From the NCBI GenBank assembly GCA_900546325.1, contig URCR01000007.1:16938-80937 (forward strand): a stretch of DNA of 64,000 nucleotides, in the 5' to 3' direction. The stretch is from an uncultured Lachnospiraceae bacterium (GTDB lineage Bacteria; Bacillota; Clostridia; Lachnospirales; Lachnospiraceae). Every line of letters starts with the position of its first letter. Positions within the stretch are counted from its first letter, which is position 1. The notes beneath the pieces were generated by a model that was given only the letters and a program-made list of their open reading frames with translations, was not told the DNA's origin and did no database searches. Made by a program: the position numbers and the translations under genes. This document shows, piece after piece, positions 32,116 to 41,543 of this stretch.

Positions 32116-34047
32116 CTATTTTTTCTTAATGATTTTATATGGTTTGAATTCTCGCCCATTTCCTTTATAAAAACGGCTGAACATCTCATAGTATTCCAGA
32201 CGCAGTACCTGAATCCCTACGATCAGCCCTTCCATTCCGCATACGAACAGGTTGCCGAGCACAACTACGATCCAATTCGGTGTTCCGGATTCTGCTCCTG
32301 CAAGCATCAGAACAACTTCCATCATAGCTGCATGACTGACAGCAAACGCTCCGATACGGACAAAGGATAATGTATTTGAGAAATAACTCAACAAGGTTTC
32401 AAATAATTCAAAAAATCCTTGTACAAAGAACATGACTTTCCCTTCCGTCATCTTCTCGGTATTTTTTTCAATTTTTTTCGCCAGAGGCTCTTTAAATACC
32501 ATAAGAATCAAAGGTACTCCAAACATAACAGCCATTACAATCCCTGCCGGTGTGTTGTGTCCTGTCATAAACAGAACAAGAACAGCTGTCACAGATCCGT
32601 AAAATACAAGTCCTGCAAATCCGTTTGCATCGAACCATGCATTTTCCACATCATGTGCCCTGAGTGCGTTGATAATATGAAATATCATGGATAACAGGAT
32701 AATTCCCATACCGAATGCAACCGCAATGATAAATACGGTGTTCAACTTGCCGATGAACGGCAGGTTTGTCATGTGGGAAATCGGCCTCAGCCATCTCGCC
32801 TCAATAATATCTTCAAATCCAAAAACACTTCCGAACATCCAGCCAAAGAACGTTGAAAACAGTCCCGCAACAGAAACGATGCCTGCAAGGTTCAGCTTTT
32901 TCCATTTATAAAGTACAGCACCTCCGATAAACAGGCAGAGTCCCTGTCCCACATCTCCGAACATCGCTCCGAAAATAAATGTGTAAGTCAGTGCCACGAA
33001 AATTGTCGGGTCCATCTCATTATGCGCCGGAAGCCCGTACATCTTGATAAACATTTCAAATGGCTTGAAGATCTTTGGATTTTCAAGCTTTGTAGGCGGT
33101 GCTCCAAAATATCCCGAATTGTCTTCCTCGATAAATATAAAGATATTCGGGTCATTCTTGACATCTTTTAACAGAGAATCCACATCTTTCTCTGACATCC
33201 ACCCGCAAAGAATATAGAAATCATCATGCTGGTCTTCCACACAGGCTGCAACCTTACGGACATCGAAATTCTCACACAGCATCTCAAGTCTGTCTCTCGC
33301 CGCCAGAAGCTTGTCTGCTCTTTTGGCCATCGCCGCTGCGATCTCACCATCGATTCCGTTGATTCTGGCTGTGATCTCTTCGATCTCCCGCTCCAGCTTT
33401 TGATATGCCTCCTCTGTGTTTCCCTGATATTCATCCGGGAGATAGATCCGCTCAAAATGAAGCGACTGGAAGATCGAATCTGTTTTATCCGCCGCTCTAT
33501 TTGCCACAAAGTAGACTCCGTACACATAGCTGTCGTCTTTTCCACCTTCAACGAACAGCGCGTCCATATCACTGTAGACATATTTTTCGAGACGATGGTA
33601 GTAATCTACCGGAACTCTTCCAAACCGGAACTTGATGTAGTGGAACTGAAGCACATTGTGCAGGTTGAAGTCCAGCGAGCGGAAAGGCGCCAGTGTAAGA
33701 AGTCTTTCCCGAAGCCTCTCCCTCTCTGCTTTCCAGTCATTTTCCTTCGCGCGCAGTTCCATATAATCATGATTCGCGCCGCGTACTGTCTCAAATATCT
33801 CTTCAATCGAAAGTTCCGGCTCTCTCTCAGGCTTTTTGTCCTTAATATACGCAGCAAGCTGGTTCACTTTTTCCAGCGCCTCCCTGTACGGATTGATTTC
33901 CGCGAACGGCTGGAGATTGTCCGTCGTCTTCAACTCGGAAAGGGCATTTTCCAGTTGAATTTCATATTTCGAAAGATACTGGTCAGTTACACGGTCGATG
34001 TCATTTTTCGGTCCTGTAATACTTATGAACTTCATCTTTACTATCAT
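32116..34047 (-). CDS. ntpI: V/A-type ATPase subunit I (a)
   Basis: 643 residues from ATG 34047, whose ATGA overlaps the stop of subunit C and is preceded by AGGGGGTG. N-terminal half cytoplasmic with coiled coils (stator arm, about 1-330); C-terminal half with about eight membrane helices (TYTFIFGAMFGDVGQGLCLF onwards). The essential Arg-containing segment SNTLSFVRIGAFAVSHAAMM is present near residue 570. Confidence 0.95.
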   Translation of the reverse strand: MIVKMKFISITGPKNDIDRVTDQYLSKYEIQLENALSELKTTDNLQPFAEINPYREALEKVNQLAAYIKDKKPEREPELSIEEIFETVRGANHDYMELRAKENDWKAERERLRERLLTLAPFRSLDFNLHNVLQFHYIKFRFGRVPVDYYHRLEKYVYSDMDALFVEGGKDDSYVYGVYFVANRAADKTDSIFQSLHFERIYLPDEYQGNTEEAYQKLEREIEEITARINGIDGEIAAAMAKRADKLLAARDRLEMLCENFDVRKVAACVEDQHDDFYILCGWMSEKDVDSLLKDVKNDPNIFIFIEEDNSGYFGAPPTKLENPKIFKPFEMFIKMYGLPAHNEMDPTIFVALTYTFIFGAMFGDVGQGLCLFIGGAVLYKWKKLNLAGIVSVAGLFSTFFGWMFGSVFGFEDIIEARWLRPISHMTNLPFIGKLNTVFIIAVAFGMGIILLSMIFHIINALRAHDVENAWFDANGFAGLVFYGSVTAVLVLFMTGHNTPAGIVMAVMFGVPLILMVFKEPLAKKIEKNTEKMTEGKVMFFVQGFFELFETLLSYFSNTLSFVRIGAFAVSHAAMMEVVLMLAGAESGTPNWIVVVLGNLFVCGMEGLIVGIQVLRLEYYEMFSRFYKGNGREFKPYKIIKKK

Positions 34048-35093
34048 TTCTGTATAACACCCCCTGTATAATCTAATGTTTCTTTCGGCGTCAATCCATA
34101 ACGGATACATTCTAATGTACTGGTCAATCGCTTAATTTCCTCTTCTTTTAAGAAAAGGTATGTGTTAATTGAAGCAATGGAATATGGATTCCGTCTCTCA
34201 TCCACAGCATACAATCTGTGAACGCATTCAAAATAAACTCTCTCTATCGTATGACTGTCGTCAAAGTCATACTTCTTTAGATAATAAGTAGCGGCAGCAT
34301 GTGCAGCGAACTCATCGGCCGTCACTGTCTCTACCAGTTCTTTCATCGTATCACGATGAATCTTGTAATGAATCGGTATGATCATCGAATAGATATCTGC
34401 CGGCTGCATGTTAAAATACTTTTTCGCCCGATAGATCCACTGAAGATTCAGCAGGTCGATCTTAGAACCGATATCTCTTGTAAAGATCTCCAATTCACCT
34501 TTTTTCAGAACTTTCTTTTTTTCTTTCCACAGCGTTGTGTAATAATACAAATCCAGTGCGAGATCATAGTCGAACAGCGTAGATGCATTCGAGTCTCTCA
34601 GCTTCTTGAGTGGTTCATAGTACTCCGTTCCTTTCAGGTTGTCTACAAACTCTTCGATCGTTCTGGAAGTGATCAGTTTCTCAATAGAAATCTGTGAATA
34701 TCTGTCAAAAAAGGTCCGCTTATAATTCAGATCAAATGGCTGTTCATAATGATTGAAAATAATTCTCAGACAATAATTGATCAGATCGACTTCATATCGC
34801 TTTAAATACATTTTCAGGAATTTCCGCACCTCGACGCCCGAAAAACGATAAAGTTTCGAGTAATCCTGATAAAGCGACTGAACCAGAATTTTCTCCACGT
34901 CTCCGCGGTGGAGTTTATTCTCATCGATCTGGGCAAAATCATCTGCATATGCCGGGTTTCTCTTCAGATAAGCGACTACTTCCGGTACATTGTGGAGCGC
35001 TGATATTTCCTCGAAATTCTTTTCTGACAAGAGCTTTGATCTCATCGCACGTATTTTTGTAGTGATCCCACTGTATACAAGCAAATTTCCCAT
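34044..35093 (-). CDS. ntpC: V/A-type ATPase subunit C (d)
   Basis: 349 residues, helix-rich funnel that links the shaft to the K ring. Contains the three-fold repeated pattern of the family (for example LIDFLLRIIFNHY-like NYCLRIIFNHYEQPF and IETYLFLKEEEI-like INTYLFLKEEEIKRL). Starts 3 nt after the H/G gene and overlaps ntpI by 4 nt. Confidence 0.93.
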   Translation of the reverse strand: MGNLLVYSGITTKIRAMRSKLLSEKNFEEISALHNVPEVVAYLKRNPAYADDFAQIDENKLHRGDVEKILVQSLYQDYSKLYRFSGVEVRKFLKMYLKRYEVDLINYCLRIIFNHYEQPFDLNYKRTFFDRYSQISIEKLITSRTIEEFVDNLKGTEYYEPLKKLRDSNASTLFDYDLALDLYYYTTLWKEKKKVLKKGELEIFTRDIGSKIDLLNLQWIYRAKKYFNMQPADIYSMIIPIHYKIHRDTMKELVETVTADEFAAHAAATYYLKKYDFDDSHTIERVYFECVHRLYAVDERRNPYSIASINTYLFLKEEEIKRLTSTLECIRYGLTPKETLDYTGGVIQK

Positions 35094-35096
35094 GTC

Positions 35097-35408
35097 TTAT
35101 ACCTCGGTTATACGTTTAATGATCTCCTGCGCGTAGCGCTCATGTTCCAGCTCATACTCTCTCCTATATGCATTGATCATCTCAGCATTCTCTTCCCTGA
35201 GCCGTTCCAGCTCAGAATCCATGCTTCCCTGCATACCGGCGCGTATTTCATTCAGCTTCTTTTCTGTATCCGCAGCAAGTTCCCGGTCAAAATTTTCCGT
35301 CTTTTCCTTCATCTGCTCATCGAGTACCTGTTTCTGTTCCTCTGCATGCTGCACGATAAGTTCTGCTGCAGATTCCACTTCTGACAGTTTGCTAATAATC
35401 GAATCCAT
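35097..35408 (-). CDS. V/A-type ATPase subunit H/G (peripheral stalk)
   Basis: 103 residues, one long Glu/Arg/Lys-rich coiled coil (MDSIISKLSEVESAAELIVQ onwards) as expected for the stalk partner of subunit E. First gene of the operon. Naming differs between systems (NtpG/H, AhaH). Confidence 0.82.
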   Translation of the reverse strand: MDSIISKLSEVESAAELIVQHAEEQKQVLDEQMKEKTENFDRELAADTEKKLNEIRAGMQGSMDSELERLREENAEMINAYRREYELEHERYAQEIIKRITEV

Positions 35409-35451
35409 ACTCAGTCTCTGCCTCCCTTTCCATGTTTTTATCTGCTATATT

Positions 35452-35479
35452 AGCATACTCTCATTTTCCAAAATGTCTA
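35452..35479 (-). promoter_or_regulatory. Promoter of the V/A-ATPase operon
   Basis: TAGACA (35474-35479), 16-nt spacer and TATGCT (35452-35457) on the minus strand, about 45 nt before the first gene. Confidence 0.55.
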
Positions 35480-35557
35480 TCGTGAAAATAGCCAAATTTA
35501 TATTTTTTTGAAAATTTTCTTTTGTACATTTTCACATCGCCTTTCTCTTTGTTTTCT

Positions 35558-35585
35558 TTGCATTTTGATGTAAAGATGGTATAAT
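35558..35585 (+). promoter_or_regulatory. Promoter of trmB
   Basis: TTGCAT (35558-35563), 16-nt spacer, perfect TATAAT (35580-35585). Confidence 0.75.
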
Positions 35586-35628
35586 AAAATCCGATTTCAA
35601 CAATAACCCAAAAGGAGAACAGATACCT

Positions 35629-36279
35629 ATGAGACTTAGAAATATACCACATGCAGACGATGTGATCTTGGCACATCCTGCTGCGATCAAAAATGAGACA
35701 GAACAGAAGGGACACTGGCACGAACTCTTCGGAAACAGCCAGCCGGTCCACATCGAGATCGGTATGGGGAAGGGACAGTTTCTGCTTGCCCTCGCAAAGA
35801 AAAATCCAGGGATCAACTACATCGGAATCGAACGTTACTCCAGCGTTCTTTTGCGCGCCCTCGAGAAGCTCGACTCTGAAGAATACAAGGAACTGACCAA
35901 CATCCGCTTCATCTGCATGGATGCCGCTGCTATCGCCGATGTGTTCGAAAAAGGGGAAGTTGCAAAGATTTACTTAAACTTCTCAGATCCGTGGCCAAAA
36001 GCACGCCATGCCAGAAGAAGGCTGACTTCCAAAGAGTTTTTCGCCCGCTATGACAAAGTGCTCGCGGCAGACGGCACCGTAGAATTCAAGACAGACAACC
36101 GCCCGCTTTTTGATTTTTCTTTGGAGCAGGTAGTGGAAGCCGGCTGGACATTAGATGCCAGCACATTCGATCTTCATCATGATCCTGTCATGAATGCAGG
36201 AAATGTGATGACCGAATATGAGCAGAAGTTCTCATCGGTGGGCAACCCGATCCACAAACTGATCGCGTCGCGCGGTTAA
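35629..36279 (+). CDS. trmB: tRNA (guanine-46 N7)-methyltransferase
   Basis: 216 residues. SAM-binding segment HIEIGMGKGQFLLALAKKNP, then NIRFICMDAA and the family signature YLNFSDPWPKARHARRRLTS with the catalytic Asp; the C-terminal TDNRPLFDFSL completes the match. Start ATG 35629 has AAAGGAGAA upstream. Heads a rightward group with a cysteine-rich peptide and thioredoxin. Confidence 0.97.
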   Translation: MRLRNIPHADDVILAHPAAIKNETEQKGHWHELFGNSQPVHIEIGMGKGQFLLALAKKNPGINYIGIERYSSVLLRALEKLDSEEYKELTNIRFICMDAAAIADVFEKGEVAKIYLNFSDPWPKARHARRRLTSKEFFARYDKVLAADGTVEFKTDNRPLFDFSLEQVVEAGWTLDASTFDLHHDPVMNAGNVMTEYEQKFSSVGNPIHKLIASRG

Positions 36280-36394
36280 TCCGCTTTTGAATCAACTGCA
36301 GCAGCTTCCGGTCAATCCGTTTTTCGCGGCGCAGGCGCTTCAGAGTTCCATCTTGCTTTCCAATGCATATAGTAAGAAGAAAAGGGGTCTTTTT

Positions 36395-36568
36395 ATGAAA
36401 TGCTGTGACCGTATGAAGTGCAGAATGAACTGTTGTCTGTATGACAGACCATTTCTGAAACAAAAACTCTGCACAATCCGCAGATCCTGCGCAGAGGTGT
36501 ATCAGATTTTAAATGCAAGGTGCAGGTGCCCTGGAGGTGATTCGCATGGCTGCTGCTCTCGAAAGTAA
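36395..36568 (+). CDS. 57-residue cysteine-rich protein
   Basis: ATG 36395 with AAGGGG eight bases upstream. 11 of 57 residues are Cys, in pairs or near pairs (MKCCDRMKCRMNCC, then KLC, SC, RCRC and GCC near the end), and Arg/Lys are common. The last 23 nt overlap the start of the thioredoxin gene in another frame. A metal-binding, redox-buffer or peptide role is possible; not recognised. It might also be a chance reading frame. Confidence 0.5.
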   Translation: MKCCDRMKCRMNCCLYDRPFLKQKLCTIRRSCAEVYQILNARCRCPGGDSHGCCSRK

Positions 36569-36866
36569 CTTTTTCCGCTCGCATATTCTGGAGGAAGAAC
36601 AACCTGTTCTTGTCGTCTTTTTCGCGGCGTGGTGTCCGAAATGCAGTATGATGCTTCCGCTTGTCGATGAGATTGAGAGAGACTTTACCGGAAGTCTGAA
36701 AGTGGTCCGGATTGATACAGAAAAATATGAGAAACTGACAAAGGAATGCGGGATCGAAATCGTACCCACATTCCTTCTTTTTTCCCACGGAGAGGCGCTC
36801 GGTATTATGAGCGGTATTCTTTCCAGACAAGTCTTAAAGGACCGGATACTGGAAATGCTCTCCTGA
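36546..36866 (+). CDS. Thioredoxin-fold protein
   Basis: 106 residues from ATG 36546, which has GGAGGTG in place. Thioredoxin active site WCPKC in VVFFAAWCPKCSMMLPLVDE and the cis-Pro loop VPTFLLFSHGE are present. The dipeptide between the cysteines is Pro-Lys instead of the usual Gly-Pro, which should change redox potential. Probably a cytosolic disulfide reductase. Confidence 0.88.
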   Translation: MAAALESNFFRSHILEEEQPVLVVFFAAWCPKCSMMLPLVDEIERDFTGSLKVVRIDTEKYEKLTKECGIEIVPTFLLFSHGEALGIMSGILSRQVLKDRILEMLS

Positions 36867-36882
36867 AATCTTTCTTAACTTG

Positions 36883-38805
36883 TTAAAATTCAAATACCGC
36901 CACACCATAAGGTGGAAGATCGTAGCCAATGGAATACGGTCTTCCATCGCATTCCTGCTTCTTCGGCTTGTAGATCACCGGGCGTTCTGCACCGGTTCCT
37001 CCGTACTGCTTTTCATCGCTGTTCAGCACCAGCTTTAACTGCTTTCTTCTTGACACCCCCACGCGGTAATCCGGTCTCGCAACCGGTGTGAAGTTGCAGA
37101 CAAACAGAAGATTTTTCTTCTGCTCCTTGGAATGTCTGACAAAACTGAAAATACTCCGTTCTCTGTCGTCCGCATTGATCCACTCAAATCCCTCCGGCAT
37201 GACATCACATTCGTACAGCGCTTTATTCTTCTTGTACAGGTGAAGCAGATCTTTTGCAAACGCCTGGATCTGTCTGTGTTCTTCCTCCGCAAGCAGATAC
37301 CAATCCAGCTCTCTTTCTTCACTCCACTCCCGCAGCTGTGCGAAATCCTGTCCCATAAACAGCAGTTTTTTACCGGAATGTCCCATCATAAATGCATATC
37401 CTGCCTTTAAGTTTGCAAACTTGTCAAAGCCAAGTCCCGGCATCTTATTGATCATGGAACATTTCAGGTGAACTACTTCATCGTGAGAGAGGACAAGCAC
37501 ATATTTCTCACTGTACGCATAACTCATCGCAAATGTCATCTGATTGTGGCACCCTTTTCGAAAATATGGATCCAGCTTCATATATTCCGTAAAATCATGC
37601 ATCCATCCCATATTCCATTTCAGGCTGAATCCAAGACCGTCATACTCCGGTTCTGCGGTCACTTTCGGCCATGCCGTAGACTCTTCTGCGATCATCATCG
37701 CCCCTTTATTCCTTCCCAGCACGACAGAATTCAAATGCTTGAAGAACTCGACTGCCTCCAGATTCTGATTGCCACCGTACTGATTGGCGATCCACTGCCC
37801 GTCTTCCTTTCCGTAATCAAGATAAAGCATCGAGGCAACCGCATCGACTCTGAGCCCGTCCACATGGAACTTCTCCACCCAGAACAAGGCATTTGCAATC
37901 AGGAAATTCTTCACTTCCGCCTTGCCATAATCAAAGATCTTCGTGCCCCAGTCCGGATGTTCTCCCTGCCTTGGATCCGCATATTCAAATAATGCTGCTC
38001 CGTCGAAATTGGCAAGTCCATGCGCATCTTTCGGGAAATGGGCCGGAACCCAGTCGAGGATCACTCCAATTTTATTCTTATGGAAATAGTTGATCATATA
38101 GGCGAAATCTTCCGGTGTTCCATAGCGGGAAGTCGGCGCATAATAGCCTGTCACCTGATACCCCCAGGAACCATCATACGGATGCTCCGCAATCCCCATC
38201 AGTTCAATATGTGTATATCCCATCTCTTTTATGTAAGCGGCTGCCTCATGGGCAAATTCCCGGTAAGTGTAAAATCCATCCTCATTCTCCCTCGGATGAC
38301 GCTTCCACGAACCGATATGCGCCTCATAGATCGACACCGGTTCATGATTGTGGTCCCAGGTTTCCCGATCTTTCATCCACTTACTGTCTGTCCATTTCAG
38401 GTCTTCGATATTCACGATTCTGGAAGCCGTGCCCGGTCTTACTTCCGCATAATTTGCAAATGGATCTGCCTTGTATAAATACTCTCCTTGTTGTGTCCGG
38501 ATACAGAACTTATATAACATTCCTTCCTTCGCTTCCGGCACAAAACAGTCATAGATTCCAAGAGGTTCCTGCCGCTTCATCGGACTGGCCGTTATATCCC
38601 ACTGATTAAACTCACCAATGACAGATACCTCCTGTGCATGAGGTGCCCACACCGCAAAATAAATTCCTTCTTTCTTTCCCTTCCTTGCTTTGTGAGCGCC
38701 CAGCTTTTTATAAATCTCATAGTGTGTCCCCTGTCCAAACAGATATTGATCCAGCTCTCCTATTTCATATGACATTTTCACATTCTTTTTCATCGCTTTT
38801 TCCAT
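36883..38805 (-). CDS. glgB: 1,4-alpha-glucan branching enzyme
   Basis: 640 residues from ATG 38805 (AAAGGTG at proper distance; the frame is open further upstream). CBM48 domain (about 25-130), GH13 barrel with nucleophile in GLRVDAVASMLYLDY, acid/base in MIAEESTAWP and the third Asp in LSHDEVVH. C-terminal all-beta domain. It makes alpha-1,6 branches in glycogen. Single gene here with no other glg genes in the window. Confidence 0.95.
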   Translation of the reverse strand: MEKAMKKNVKMSYEIGELDQYLFGQGTHYEIYKKLGAHKARKGKKEGIYFAVWAPHAQEVSVIGEFNQWDITASPMKRQEPLGIYDCFVPEAKEGMLYKFCIRTQQGEYLYKADPFANYAEVRPGTASRIVNIEDLKWTDSKWMKDRETWDHNHEPVSIYEAHIGSWKRHPRENEDGFYTYREFAHEAAAYIKEMGYTHIELMGIAEHPYDGSWGYQVTGYYAPTSRYGTPEDFAYMINYFHKNKIGVILDWVPAHFPKDAHGLANFDGAALFEYADPRQGEHPDWGTKIFDYGKAEVKNFLIANALFWVEKFHVDGLRVDAVASMLYLDYGKEDGQWIANQYGGNQNLEAVEFFKHLNSVVLGRNKGAMMIAEESTAWPKVTAEPEYDGLGFSLKWNMGWMHDFTEYMKLDPYFRKGCHNQMTFAMSYAYSEKYVLVLSHDEVVHLKCSMINKMPGLGFDKFANLKAGYAFMMGHSGKKLLFMGQDFAQLREWSEERELDWYLLAEEEHRQIQAFAKDLLHLYKKNKALYECDVMPEGFEWINADDRERSIFSFVRHSKEQKKNLLFVCNFTPVARPDYRVGVSRRKQLKLVLNSDEKQYGGTGAERPVIYKPKKQECDGRPYSIGYDLPPYGVAVFEF

Positions 38806-38865
38806 ATCATTCACCTTTCCAGTCCATTTACTGATATTTCTTTCATTATACTTTACACCCACATA

Positions 38866-38913
38866 AAAAGAAAGAGTTTTGACAATTTTTCACCTTGCCA
38901 AAACTCTTTTTTT
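38866..38913. terminator. Bidirectional terminator between the TPR/AAA-like gene and glgB
   Basis: AGAGTTTTG (38873-38881) pairs with CAAAACTCT (38899-38907), with T- or A-rich runs on both sides. It ends the leftward transcript of the 824-residue gene before glgB. Confidence 0.85.
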
Positions 38914-38941
38914 GTGATTTTTCTCCAAAAATCTTTTCTGT

Positions 38942-41416
38942 TTAGATGTTAAAATCCTTCTCGGATAAGATCACGCGGTCTGCATCATCTCTTCCTTTCC
39001 CGAGCACTTTCTTCACGATCTTCTTCACATTTGTCTTCTGCACATGCTCGATTGCCTCATCCATAATCTCCTTCACTTCTGATACCGTCACAACATGATC
39101 CTCTCTCTGGAGCATGTCGATTCTGCTGTACAGCGCAAGGATACCTACTTCATCAATCTTGAATCCATTTTCCTTTGCATATGTCTGCCCGAATGTCACA
39201 AGCTCATCATTGATAAAGATCGGCACTTCCAGTCGGGATGTGAACTTTCTTCTGAACTCCTTGTTGGAAGATAACAGACGATCCAGAGGCTTTCTCTGCT
39301 CTTCCAGAACGATCAGAAGTTCTCCGGTATCTCTCTCCATCGCTTTATTCAGCCGCTGAACAGTCTTTTCATTCATCCTTCCGGCCTTCTCGATGATCAG
39401 CGCACCGCCGTATAACTTCGATACAATCTCTTTGATCTTTTTCTTATTCAGGGAATCTCCGGTGATGATCGCTACTTTTCCCTGTTTCAATTTTCTCTGT
39501 TTCTGGATTGCCTTTACGACATCCACAGCCAGAACGGTCTTACCGGAACCTTTTCGTCCGATGATCAGCAAGTTTCCTGTCTTTGATGTTCCCTGGCGAT
39601 TCGTACACTGCTTATCCTGCTCCAGAACATCTACAAGCTGCTCACTCATACCTCTTACCGGCACAAAATAGGAGAATAATTTCTTTTGCTCCTCTGTCAG
39701 CCCGGCGCGAAGTCCCACTTCACTCTGTGCCTCCAGATCATATTTTGCCTGAACGGTAAATCCGGTTGTTCCCTGACCGAATGTTCCTGTTGTACCCAGT
39801 GCATTCGCAATCTCATCTACCGGAATTTTGCCTGTCTTACCTGTCGCTGCCGCTTTTGCCACTTCGATTCTTGAGAGAGGAATCGTCTCATTCAGAAGAT
39901 CAAACTCATCGTCATCATCTTCTTCCACACCCTGCTTCTCTCGCTCAAAAGCAGCAATCTCTTCCTCAAAATCACTGATGTCATATCCATCTTCTACTTC
40001 TTCAAAATCATTCGGGTCAAACTCATCCTCTACATTTTCCAAATGCTCCGCTTCCTCTTCCAGATTTGGATTTGCAGAAAATCCAGAAAATTTTTCTTCC
40101 TCCTCATATGATTCCATCTCTGTCCGAACCTGTGGGGCCACTTCTTCCATCTCCTTGGAAATGTCTTCCTTCAATTCTTCTTCGACAGTTCCCACCAAAT
40201 CATATTCCGACTCTCCAATAATCTCTTTCTGCGATTCCTCACTAACTTCGTTCGGAGCTTCTGTCATCATCCAGACTTCCTCTTCATTCAGCTCAGGAAT
40301 ACCCAGTTCCTCAAACTCTTCTAATTCCTCATCGATCTCATCGTCAAAGCACTCTTCAAAATCTTCCTCATCAAAGGTCTGCTCTCCGTCCACTTCCTCA
40401 GAAATCGCCGGTCCTTCTGCCTCAATGACTTCCTCAAAAACTTCTGCCTCAATGACTTCCTCAAAAACTTCTTCCTCGCTACCTCCTTCAAGTTCCTCCA
40501 TCAGACGGCGTACATCTTCCGGTGTTGCAGTTTCCGGTTCGGCCTTTAACTCTATAACCGCTCTGTCTGCCTCCGCTTCCTGACGCTTCTGCTCAATGAC
40601 CTCCATAACTTCTTTCTGCTTCTCTTCCCAGCTTGCAAGAATCTCTTCAATCTTCATCTGGCCTGTTACCTGCTTTTGGAATTGTGGCTCATCTGCAGTG
40701 GCACTGACTTCTCCCACGGGAATGCTTCCAGTAGAAGTATCTAGCTGATTCTCTCTTAACTTCTGCACAAACTTCTGACTCGGAGTCATCGGTCCTCCTG
40801 GTTTCTGATCATACTTCTCCTGTTGCAACGGCGTGAGCGGCTTATACTTCATCTTCAGTTCCATCGCCTGATAGACATACTTTCCTTCGCTGAACCAGAG
40901 AATCAGATCGTCACACTCTTCTAGACACTCTGTAATCATCCCCGCCTCATCATATAGCCTTGCAAGCTCATATGCCCACTTTTCTATATACTCTACCTTT
41001 TTGAACTCTTCTAATAATTCTATCTGCTCTGCAATTGGAGCCTGCTGAGCTTTCAATATTTTATAATGTAAAATATACTGATTAGGATCTTTGGGAGCAA
41101 CTGTCATAAATTCCTCGTAGCACTCTACTGCTTCTGAAATCTCCCCCAGCTTCAATGCCAGAATTCCAAGCCGGTATATAATCTTTCTGCTTCCCGGGGT
41201 GCGATCATATGCGATGAATAGGACATCGCGGCTTTTTTCATACTTTTCATTCTGCTCGTAAATCTCACTCACAGAACAGAGCATAGACGCATTTTTTACT
41301 TTACGCCAATCAATCGTATCTGCAATCTCCATCGCCTTCCCATATGCTTTTTGTTCCATATACTCGAGCATCTGCTCTGTTTTTACGCGATATTCATATT
41401 TATCCAATGCAATCAC
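38942..41416 (-). CDS. TPR protein with acidic linker and CbbX/SpoVK-like AAA domain
   Basis: 824 residues. N-terminal helical repeats of TPR type (about 1-215). A very acidic low-complexity linker (about 270-520, rich in EE and containing a duplicated EVFEEVIEA). C-terminal AAA-like domain: Walker A GRKGSGKT (620-627); the position of Walker B reads GGALIIEKAG (670-679), where the family has hhhIDEA, so both catalytic acids are altered. Final helices (LTVSEVKEIM-like VVTVSEVKEIMDEAI) resemble the CbbX lid. ATP hydrolysis is therefore doubtful. Function unknown; cytosolic. Confidence 0.8.
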   Translation of the reverse strand: MIALDKYEYRVKTEQMLEYMEQKAYGKAMEIADTIDWRKVKNASMLCSVSEIYEQNEKYEKSRDVLFIAYDRTPGSRKIIYRLGILALKLGEISEAVECYEEFMTVAPKDPNQYILHYKILKAQQAPIAEQIELLEEFKKVEYIEKWAYELARLYDEAGMITECLEECDDLILWFSEGKYVYQAMELKMKYKPLTPLQQEKYDQKPGGPMTPSQKFVQKLRENQLDTSTGSIPVGEVSATADEPQFQKQVTGQMKIEEILASWEEKQKEVMEVIEQKRQEAEADRAVIELKAEPETATPEDVRRLMEELEGGSEEEVFEEVIEAEVFEEVIEAEGPAISEEVDGEQTFDEEDFEECFDDEIDEELEEFEELGIPELNEEEVWMMTEAPNEVSEESQKEIIGESEYDLVGTVEEELKEDISKEMEEVAPQVRTEMESYEEEEKFSGFSANPNLEEEAEHLENVEDEFDPNDFEEVEDGYDISDFEEEIAAFEREKQGVEEDDDDEFDLLNETIPLSRIEVAKAAATGKTGKIPVDEIANALGTTGTFGQGTTGFTVQAKYDLEAQSEVGLRAGLTEEQKKLFSYFVPVRGMSEQLVDVLEQDKQCTNRQGTSKTGNLLIIGRKGSGKTVLAVDVVKAIQKQRKLKQGKVAIITGDSLNKKKIKEIVSKLYGGALIIEKAGRMNEKTVQRLNKAMERDTGELLIVLEEQRKPLDRLLSSNKEFRRKFTSRLEVPIFINDELVTFGQTYAKENGFKIDEVGILALYSRIDMLQREDHVVTVSEVKEIMDEAIEHVQKTNVKKIVKKVLGKGRDDADRVILSEKDFNI
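40415..40468. repeat. Tandem 27-bp duplication in the TPR/AAA-like gene
   Basis: TTCTGCCTCAATGACTTCCT followed by CAAAAAC is repeated exactly at 40415-40441 and 40442-40468, encoding EVFEEVIEA twice. In-frame, so it changes linker length by nine residues. Confidence 0.95.
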
Positions 41417-41499
41417 CTCATCTATTATAATTTACTTCCCATTCTTATATTTACTCACTCCAATACTATCATAGTTTATCACACCAACTCCATTCTGTC

Positions 41500-41543
41500 A
41501 AAAAAATAGCCATTATAATTTTGTTTCAAATTATAATGACTAT
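41500..41543 (-). terminator. Intrinsic terminator with no intact gene before it
   Basis: On the minus strand CATTATAATTT (41528-41538) pairs perfectly with AAATTATAATG (41511-41521), flanked by TAG/CTA, followed by seven T. The nearest leftward transcription start is the promoter at 42267-42295. Confidence 0.85.

Noticed and set aside
33226..34071. 281-codon rightward frame opposite ntpI
   Set aside because: Antisense shadow of a conserved V-ATPase gene; no ribosome site.
39828..40583. 251-codon Ser-rich rightward frame
   Set aside because: Reverse of the Glu-rich linker codons of the TPR/AAA-like gene, hence poly-Ser; not a real gene.
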